Of a stretch of 36,229 nt of DNA, positions 29,766 through 36,229 are shown one piece after another. Location of the stretch: positions 1-36,229 of IMG/VR virus record IMGVR_UViG_3300045994_000199; one strand, given 5' to 3'. Position numbers and translations under genes: made by a program. The stretch comes from a virus. The notes under the pieces were generated by a model, which worked only from the letters and a program-made list of their open reading frames with translations, had not been told where the DNA came from and did no database searches. Positions within the stretch are counted from its first letter, which is position 1. The number at the start of each line of letters is the position of its first letter.

Positions 29766-32700
29766 ATGGCTGTAGCCTCAATTTTTACGGAACTTGACAT
29801 CGACCTCAGTAAATTCAAATCCAAGCAAGAAACCATTCTCAAGGATATTGAATTAATCGGTTCTAAGGCTGATAAAGCTCTACAGTACAGTTTTCAGAAA
29901 CTTGGTGTCACTGCTGACCAGACCTACCAAATGATGGCTAACTTAGCTATCAAGGCTTACGAGAAAATATCTGCCTCTGCCAATGCCTCTGCTGCTGAAC
30001 AATATCGTGCTCAAGCCTCAATGGTTGCCAAAATTAATGCACTTAATCAACAAATGGCTGCATCCCCCGGATTATCTATGTTGGGTATCCGTTCGACAGA
30101 ACAGCTTAACCAAGAACGGCTTGCTATCATGGAAGTCTATAAGATGGAAAGAGCTGCGGCTGCGGGCAATGCTCGTGATATTGAAGCCATTGAAGTAGCT
30201 ACAACTGCTAAACTAACCGCTTTGGATAACGAGTACATGGCGGTAAAAATAGCCAATGATGCGAAGGCGGTTGCTTCTGCCAAGAATGCTGCAAATGAAA
30301 TAATAGCCGCACAGGAAAAGATACGGGCACAAGGCTTAATGCAACTTGAAGCTTCTGCAATGCGTGCTAAAGAAACCAAAACCCTCCAAGAGGCTCAAGC
30401 CCAAGGTATAATGACCGAAATGGAATGGCAGAAGAAGATGGAAGCCACCAAATCGGAAGCATGGGCTGAAAATGCCAAGCGTACCAGAGAACAAGGTTTG
30501 ATGCAGATTCAGGCTACCAAGGATGATGTTGAACGTACCAAGAAGGCGACATCGGACAAGATTGCAGCTACCAATGAACATTATAACACCCTCGGCATGA
30601 AATCCGCCGCTGATGTCAAGCAACGCATATCCGATGTCCAGAATGCCGCCACCGCACAGCAAGCCATAGTCGGCAAAAGCTCGGATGACTGGGTTAGAAT
30701 CGAACGCGCCAAGAATGAGAAATTGAAGGAATTGAACAGGGAGATGACCGGCCAGCATGAGATGTCGATGGCATCGATGACTCGTGCGGTGCTGAGATTC
30801 TATGCGGCGTATTATGTTATATCTACTGTTGTTGGAGTAGTTGGCAGAGCGTTCATGTCTGGGGTAGAAACCATTGATAAAATGCAATTATCTGCTGTGA
30901 CTGTTGCTGCAACAATAACAAATTTGCAAGGTACTACTGGCAATATAGCAGAGAATTATAAGAATAACCTTGGCTACGCAAAAGCCCTTGTTCCTGTTTT
31001 AATGCAAATAGATGCCGCTTCGTTGATGAACCTTGAACAGGTCAACAATATGAATAATGCCCTTGCGATGCATGGCGTTATTCTTGATGGTAGCAATAAG
31101 AAACAGGTGGTAGCTGCAACCGCTCTTTCTAATGCAATTGCTATGTACACTGCTGGTCAAAGCAAAGAGCAACAATCATCGCAAGAAACTAATGCGTTAT
31201 TGGATGGTACAGTATCCACTCGGAACAAAATTGCCAAAATGGTTGACACACAAATTAGGCGGCAAGGTGATTATAAGGATGGGCTTGCTGGGTTGAATAT
31301 TGAAGCTGCAAAGCATAACGATTGGTTGGAAAGGATAAGCCCATACTTGGTTGGTATTGCGGCTGCTTCTGGTGATATTCAAAAAACATGGGAAGCTACA
31401 AGTTCTTCACTTAAAACAACATGGATGATTTTACAAACAGAAATATTTGCTGATTTCTATAAGGGGTTAGTTACCAGTGGGCAGGAATTAGTTGGATGGG
31501 CAAGGGAAAATGCACCATTGATAGGTGTGTATTTTAGAGCATCTATAAGTGCTATTGCTGATGCTATTGGAGCAGTGTGGGGTGTTCTCAAAGGATTTGG
31601 CCCACTGCTAAAAGATATTCCACCGTTGGTCAGTGCTATTGCTTACGGATGGGGCGGAGTCCTTGCTGTTTTAAAACCTATTGGCGAATTTTTAGGTAAT
31701 TCAATTTCTCTTACTTATAATCTTTTGAAAATGATTGGCAATGCTACCCTCGCAATCGGCGCATTTGCAACTGGGAATACAAGTGTTGCGAAAACGGCAT
31801 GGGAAGAGGCTAAGAAGAATTTCTCCGAAGTAGAAAAATTAAGCATAGCGAATAGAAAGATTCTTGTTGATGGGATTGCTGATGCGATAGTTGGATATGA
31901 TAAACAATATCAGGCGGCAAAGAAAGCGGCTGGATCAGGTTATGTTCCCGGAGTATCTCCTGGAAAAGGCGACGAGGCAGCACTTAAAAAAGCTGAGGAT
32001 ATCCAAAAGCAAATCACCGAAATCATTCGCAAGAACCAGTTAGAACGTGAAAAAATTGGCAAGTCTGTCTATGAGCAAGATTTATTAACTATTGAATCCG
32101 AGAAACAAGCACATATTACTGCTGGATGGTCAGTTTCTCAAGCAGAGAAAGCAGCTATACCAGAACGACAAACGGCAGTAGCTAAATTCAATGAATGGAA
32201 TAAGCAAGAAGAAAATAAAGCTACCATTGCAAATTACGATGCACAAAAGAAAAAATGGGATGAGATTGGGAAATTAGCCGTTGCTACGAACAAGAAGGAG
32301 TTCGAGGAACAGAAAAAATCATTTGAAGCTTATCAACGTATGATGGATGCGAATGAAGACTTAGCACTTTCCGACCACCAACGTGCGATGAATCGTATCA
32401 ATGCTAAGGCTAAGGCCGAACAAGCCCTCATTGACTTACAAGTATTGAGTGGTAAGATATCTCCCGCACAAGCTGAATTAGATAAGACAAAGATTGCGGG
32501 TATCACCGGCCAGCAGACCGCAGAGGAATTAGCTAAGGATGCTTCTGATGTAGCTAAACAGTACGCTAATCTTACCAAGTACGCAGATACCTATTATACC
32601 AAAAAAATGGATTTGATTGAAAAAACTCGTCAGATGGAAATTGGTGCACTGATGGACGTTGGCGCTGCTAATGCTAAGGCTGCACAAGAACAATTAAAAC

Positions 32701-35231
32701 TCATTGGAGAAGTCTGGGATCTCAAACATAAAGAACAGAATGATGTAATTGCGGGTACAGGCAAAGTTCTCGATGCCGCGATGACCATGTATGATACGGA
32801 CTCCTCTGAATACAAGAGATTGGCTGATTTAAAGAAAGGCATTCTAATCGCTGAAATGGCGATGGAAGCAGCCAAGAATGTGGCTTTACTTGCCAACATG
32901 ATAGCCCAAAATGCTGCATACGGGGCGGCAATGGCCAAGAAGGTGGCCTCCTTGGAATTGACTGCGGCAGAGGCGATTTTAACTCAAGGAGAGGGGGAAC
33001 CATACACAGCTTTTGCACGTATAGCTGCAATGATGGCTATTGTTGCGGGTGTATTGGGCGCAGTTGGTGTAGCTGGCGGATTTGGTAGTAGCAGTTCAGC
33101 AGGTTCAACAGCAAACACGGAAACATATACCGGAACCAGCACCGTTCTTGGTGCGTCGGATCAGACCGGGAGTGAGTCTATATCAAGATCCTATGAACTC
33201 CTTAAAGATACCTACGATATGGAGGACACAAAACTAACTGGAATATACAATGAGATGAAAGACCTGAACACAAATATCACAGGATTAGTAACAGGGATTG
33301 TGAAAATGGGTTTGACAACTTTTGGGGCAGCGGCTGAAACGAACTTAGAAGGTTCTGCGGCTAAATTTTTTGATGATAATTTTGTTAGTGATGCAGCCAC
33401 TCAGATATTTGGTAATACAATCGCAAAAATAGTTGATCCTGTGTTTTCCTATTTATCGGATTTATCAATGAGTGGCTTTGGTTCAATCGCTAATTGGTTT
33501 GCTGGTGGTGATTCAACAACAACATCAACTGGTTCTGGAATCTCGTTTGGTGCAGGAAAGGCTGGTTCGCAGACTTTTAGCGGATACCGAGACATGAAAA
33601 CAGAAACAGATAAAGGTTGGCTTTTTGGTGGAGGAACAGACACAACAACATGGCAAGAGGGAATAGCCTTATCTGCTGAAGTAAATAAATTATTGACTAA
33701 AGTTTTTACAGGCATGGGCGATACCCTTGTTTCTTTAGCTGGAGAATTAGGAACAAGTACAACAGATGCCTTGAATTATACTTTTGAGGCTGCTACATTA
33801 AGCCTTCAAGGAATGACAACAGACGAAATGAATACGGCTATTAGTGAATACTTCTCTAATTTGGCAGATACCGCCGTTGAGGCTCTTTTTGGGGATATAT
33901 TAAGTCAATATCAAGAACTGGATGAAGGTCTGCTTGAAACAGCCGTCAGAATTGTATCAGATAAAAATGCTATTTTGAACGCTCTAGATATGACAAATCA
34001 AGCTTTTTCGGGAACTACTGTTGAATTGATAGCCTTCAGCGAAAGTCTTATTACGCTTGCGGGCGATCTTGATACCCTTACAACTGCTGTTTCGAGTTAC
34101 TACGATAAATTTTTCTCGGATGGGGAAAAATATACTTACTTGTTAAGTAGCCTGACCGATGTTTTTGCCAGCATGGATGTGACCATGCCAGCTACACGAG
34201 AGGCATATAAAGCGCTGGTGGAAAGTCTGGATTTAACAACTGAAGCAGGACAAAGTACCTATGTTTCAATGATGCTTCTTGCGGATACAGCCGATTCTTT
34301 TTATACCATGCTCGACGACATGGTTTCCGCAATATCGGATGCAAAAGATTCTATGGAATTAGAAGGTTTGACATATGCAGAATCGCAAGCGACTACGGCA
34401 TACCTTGCTCTGAAAACTGTTTTGGCCGAAGCTAAACTGGGAAACTTTACCAATGTCAGCGACCTGGATTTATCCACCATCGCATCAAATGCAAGCTCAA
34501 CCTCTGGATTTGCCACCCGGGAAGAGTATCAAGCGAACTATTGGAAAACCTACAATTCCCTTACCCAGCTAGAAGACCTCGTTGGCGGCACTACTACAAC
34601 CGAAGAGAAATCACTTGTTGTTCAAACTTCATCATTATCGGTTTTGCAGGAGATTGCCGCGAATACTTCTACTACCACAGCTACTACTACTTCTGCTACT
34701 ACGGCAGCAACTATTGCTTCTGATACAGCAGCGGCAGCGGCGACAACCATATCAGACACAGCAGCAACAACTTCAACAGTGGCAACAAGTAAGGTATCTG
34801 AATCATGGACAGTTGCGGCTTTGACAGAACTTTATTACAAAGTTTTTTATCCTAATGGGTTTCCTCTTGGAACATTACTTCCTAATAGCGATACAATGAT
34901 AGAATCTCTAAGGGTTCAAGGGTACGCTTCTGGTGGCGATTTTTCGGGTGGATGGCGGGTAGTAGGAGAACAAGGGCCTGAACTTGAATACACGCAACCA
35001 AGTACTATAATAAGCAATTCTGGTAGCAAGGCATTTCTTGATAACAGCGATATGGTCGCGGCCATTAATGACCTAAAAGAAGAACTAAAAACTATTGGAT
35101 ATGCCGTATCCAAGAATACCCTGAAAGCCACAAAAATATTCGACCGCTGGGATCAAGACGGATTGCCACCTGATAGGGCTGGCATCGTCTCAAAGTGGGA
35201 TACCGAAGGGCTTCCTGCGACGAGGGCATAA
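29766..35231 (+). CDS. Tape measure protein
   Basis: This 1821-residue protein sets tail length; at about 0.15 nm per residue it implies a tail of roughly 270 nm (estimate). It starts MAVASIFTELDIDLSKFKSK and has long coiled coils (about 1-330 and 740-1060), hydrophobic segments at about 340-360 and 1087-1105 that could cross the host membrane at ejection, a Ser/Gly-rich part (about 1105-1200), a Thr/Ala low-complexity stretch (about 1633-1677), and the C-terminal motif ASGGDFSGGWRVVGEQGPEL at about 1720-1740 typical of tape measures. No lysozyme domain is visible. The stop overlaps the next start (TAATG at 35229). Confidence 0.92.
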   Translation: MAVASIFTELDIDLSKFKSKQETILKDIELIGSKADKALQYSFQKLGVTADQTYQMMANLAIKAYEKISASANASAAEQYRAQASMVAKINALNQQMAASPGLSMLGIRSTEQLNQERLAIMEVYKMERAAAAGNARDIEAIEVATTAKLTALDNEYMAVKIANDAKAVASAKNAANEIIAAQEKIRAQGLMQLEASAMRAKETKTLQEAQAQGIMTEMEWQKKMEATKSEAWAENAKRTREQGLMQIQATKDDVERTKKATSDKIAATNEHYNTLGMKSAADVKQRISDVQNAATAQQAIVGKSSDDWVRIERAKNEKLKELNREMTGQHEMSMASMTRAVLRFYAAYYVISTVVGVVGRAFMSGVETIDKMQLSAVTVAATITNLQGTTGNIAENYKNNLGYAKALVPVLMQIDAASLMNLEQVNNMNNALAMHGVILDGSNKKQVVAATALSNAIAMYTAGQSKEQQSSQETNALLDGTVSTRNKIAKMVDTQIRRQGDYKDGLAGLNIEAAKHNDWLERISPYLVGIAAASGDIQKTWEATSSSLKTTWMILQTEIFADFYKGLVTSGQELVGWARENAPLIGVYFRASISAIADAIGAVWGVLKGFGPLLKDIPPLVSAIAYGWGGVLAVLKPIGEFLGNSISLTYNLLKMIGNATLAIGAFATGNTSVAKTAWEEAKKNFSEVEKLSIANRKILVDGIADAIVGYDKQYQAAKKAAGSGYVPGVSPGKGDEAALKKAEDIQKQITEIIRKNQLEREKIGKSVYEQDLLTIESEKQAHITAGWSVSQAEKAAIPERQTAVAKFNEWNKQEENKATIANYDAQKKKWDEIGKLAVATNKKEFEEQKKSFEAYQRMMDANEDLALSDHQRAMNRINAKAKAEQALIDLQVLSGKISPAQAELDKTKIAGITGQQTAEELAKDASDVAKQYANLTKYADTYYTKKMDLIEKTRQMEIGALMDVGAANAKAAQEQLKLIGEVWDLKHKEQNDVIAGTGKVLDAAMTMYDTDSSEYKRLADLKKGILIAEMAMEAAKNVALLANMIAQNAAYGAAMAKKVASLELTAAEAILTQGEGEPYTAFARIAAMMAIVAGVLGAVGVAGGFGSSSSAGSTANTETYTGTSTVLGASDQTGSESISRSYELLKDTYDMEDTKLTGIYNEMKDLNTNITGLVTGIVKMGLTTFGAAAETNLEGSAAKFFDDNFVSDAATQIFGNTIAKIVDPVFSYLSDLSMSGFGSIANWFAGGDSTTTSTGSGISFGAGKAGSQTFSGYRDMKTETDKGWLFGGGTDTTTWQEGIALSAEVNKLLTKVFTGMGDTLVSLAGELGTSTTDALNYTFEAATLSLQGMTTDEMNTAISEYFSNLADTAVEALFGDILSQYQELDEGLLETAVRIVSDKNAILNALDMTNQAFSGTTVELIAFSESLITLAGDLDTLTTAVSSYYDKFFSDGEKYTYLLSSLTDVFASMDVTMPATREAYKALVESLDLTTEAGQSTYVSMMLLADTADSFYTMLDDMVSAISDAKDSMELEGLTYAESQATTAYLALKTVLAEAKLGNFTNVSDLDLSTIASNASSTSGFATREEYQANYWKTYNSLTQLEDLVGGTTTTEEKSLVVQTSSLSVLQEIAANTSTTTATTTSATTAATIASDTAAAAATTISDTAATTSTVATSKVSESWTVAALTELYYKVFYPNGFPLGTLLPNSDTMIESLRVQGYASGGDFSGGWRVVGEQGPELEYTQPSTIISNSGSKAFLDNSDMVAAINDLKEELKTIGYAVSKNTLKATKIFDRWDQDGLPPDRAGIVSKWDTEGLPATRA

Positions 35232-36139
35232 TGGAGATAATACCTCCCATAACCGTAACAGACGCTATATTTTACTCCTCGTCGATTTCAGAGCCATCGG
35301 GTTTTGATATTGCACAAGACCACTATCAGGGCGAATGGTCAGCAGGGACAAATTATGCCGTGGATGACATGGTCATGGTTGTCGCCGACCATAGGCTTTA
35401 TGTTTCGTTGATAACCCCGAATGAAGGTTTTACTCCTGGGGGAACAGGCAATGATGCTTATTGGTTAATCTTCGGCGCGACGGAGGCATGGCTCCCTTTT
35501 GATAAACAAGTTACCGGGCAGGCTGAGGCAGTAGGGGGCGCCGACATTGTTTACCGGTTTACTCCCGGAATGTCAATCGACAGCGTGGTACTGCTAAACA
35601 TTGAAGCTGAGTCAGTAATGGTTGAAAGGCGACACGGAACGTTTGCCGGGGATGTTGCCGATGAAACGTGGAATGCAGACACGTATGATGAGGTCAACGA
35701 ACTATATGTTTCGGATATTGTCAAGACTGATTTTGGCGCTGACAATAATCCTTATTTTACTATCACGATACGCAATCACTTAACTGCCGCTAAGGTAGGA
35801 GAAATTGTCATAGGGAACAAGGAATCTATAGGAGACACGCTTTATACACCAACCATAGGCATTATTGATTATTCAGTAAAAGAAATTGATTCTTTTGGAA
35901 ATTATACTATTACCGAAAGGGCCTATTCCAAACGATTAACTTGTACTACCAGAGTTCAGAATACCGCACTTGACCTGACATATAATATTCTTGCTGGTCG
36001 TAGAGCCTTGCCGACGGTTTGGGTAGGTTCAGTGGATTATCCCTCTATGATAGTGTATGGATTTTATAAAGATTTTTCGATTGTTCTTTCTTACAAGACA
36101 ATCAGCATATGTGAATTGGAAATTGAGGGATTGGTTTAA
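35231..36139 (+). CDS. Tail tip protein with carbohydrate-binding-like module
   Basis: This 302-residue protein starts at ATG 35231 (TAATG overlap with the tape measure stop); the frame is open upstream to 35195, within the tape measure, so the later start is preferred. Residues 31-80 contain HYQGEWSAGTNYAVDDMVMV, then LYVSL and GFTPGGTGNDAYW, like a CBM5/12-type chitin-binding module. The rest is beta-rich (SIDSVVLLNIEAES, LDLTYNILAGRRALPTVWVG). It is placed where siphoviruses encode distal tail or baseplate proteins, so glycan binding or tip assembly is likely. Confidence 0.65.
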   Translation: MEIIPPITVTDAIFYSSSISEPSGFDIAQDHYQGEWSAGTNYAVDDMVMVVADHRLYVSLITPNEGFTPGGTGNDAYWLIFGATEAWLPFDKQVTGQAEAVGGADIVYRFTPGMSIDSVVLLNIEAESVMVERRHGTFAGDVADETWNADTYDEVNELYVSDIVKTDFGADNNPYFTITIRNHLTAAKVGEIVIGNKESIGDTLYTPTIGIIDYSVKEIDSFGNYTITERAYSKRLTCTTRVQNTALDLTYNILAGRRALPTVWVGSVDYPSMIVYGFYKDFSIVLSYKTISICELEIEGLV

Positions 36140-36229
36140 TGCAAATAATCGCACCTTCATATATCACTGATTCCAACCTTGTTTCTTGCGATATTTCCGC
36201 AATAAGTGATGAATATCCGGAATGGGATG
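36139..36229 (+). CDS. Start of a further tail protein, cut by the window edge
   Basis: ATG 36139 overlaps the previous stop (TAATG). Thirty complete codons are visible (MQIIAPSYITDSNLVSCDIS and on to EYPEWD) and the frame stays open to the end. It is probably a tail tip or fibre gene, but too little is present to name it. Confidence 0.6.
   Translation, partial: MQIIAPSYITDSNLVSCDISAISDEYPEWD

Noticed and set aside
1-36229. Genes on the minus strand
   Set aside because: All minus-strand frames lie opposite well-supported + strand genes, lack ribosome sites and give low-complexity or motif-free products; they are shadows.
1-36229. tRNA genes
   Set aside because: No cloverleaf with the conserved T-arm GGTTC-type segment was seen in any intergenic region.

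Overview
The window is a stretch of a tailed-phage genome (free phage or prophage; no integrase, repressor, att site or clear host gene is visible). Every supported gene is on the + strand, most have good Shine-Dalgarno sequences, and many neighbours overlap or abut as ATGA, TAATG or TGATG, so the region reads as one or a few long late operons. HK97-type head genes, a tail tube protein, tail assembly chaperones and an 1821-residue tape measure protein, with no sheath gene, point to a siphovirus with a long non-contractile tail. The host is not identifiable; a lipobox lipoprotein and a DUF3309-like protein hint weakly at a Gram-negative bacterium. Base composition is moderately AT-rich.

Layout. 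1-7.4 kb: promoter, HNH nuclease, small and large terminase, four small proteins (three cysteine-rich, one MerR-like helix-turn-helix), portal, ClpP-like prohead protease, major capsid protein. 7.4-9.6 kb: probable virion decoration or surface proteins. 9.7-12.1 kb: lysis-type genes (membrane protein, T4-type endolysin, DUF3309-like two-helix protein, lipoprotein, DUF1353 protein). 12.1-17.1 kb: a GC-rich structured stretch that may be an RNA, a structural protein, a free-standing HNH endonuclease, a double methyltransferase, a glycosyltransferase, tail-fibre-like proteins and a CxxCxxCC protein. 17.1-19.8 kb: an 888-residue protein made of about 36 repeats of 21 residues. 19.8-21.8 kb: head-tail connector (a three-module fusion), stopper and tail terminator. 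21.8-26.8 kb: accessory block with Dam-like and N4/N6 DNA methyltransferases, a second HNH nuclease, another methyltransferase, a two-domain glycosyltransferase and small ORFs. 26.8-36.2 kb: terminator, tail tube protein, tail assembly chaperones with a -1 slippery site, an HK97 gp10-like protein split by an intein, tape measure, and tail tip genes running off the window.

Most notable: (i) a 337-residue intein with a zinc-finger-like motif and a Vsr/EDxHD-like nuclease, inserted in the gp10-like head-tail gene; (ii) an in-phase A AAA AAC slippery heptamer joining the two chaperone ORFs; (iii) the 21-residue repeat fibre; (iv) a connector with an extra N-terminal module and a beta domain inserted in its gp6 fold; (v) a hairpin covering the portal ribosome site and TTG start; (vi) glycosyltransferase and methyltransferase genes woven between virion genes. 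Family assignments come from motif recognition by eye, without database searches.
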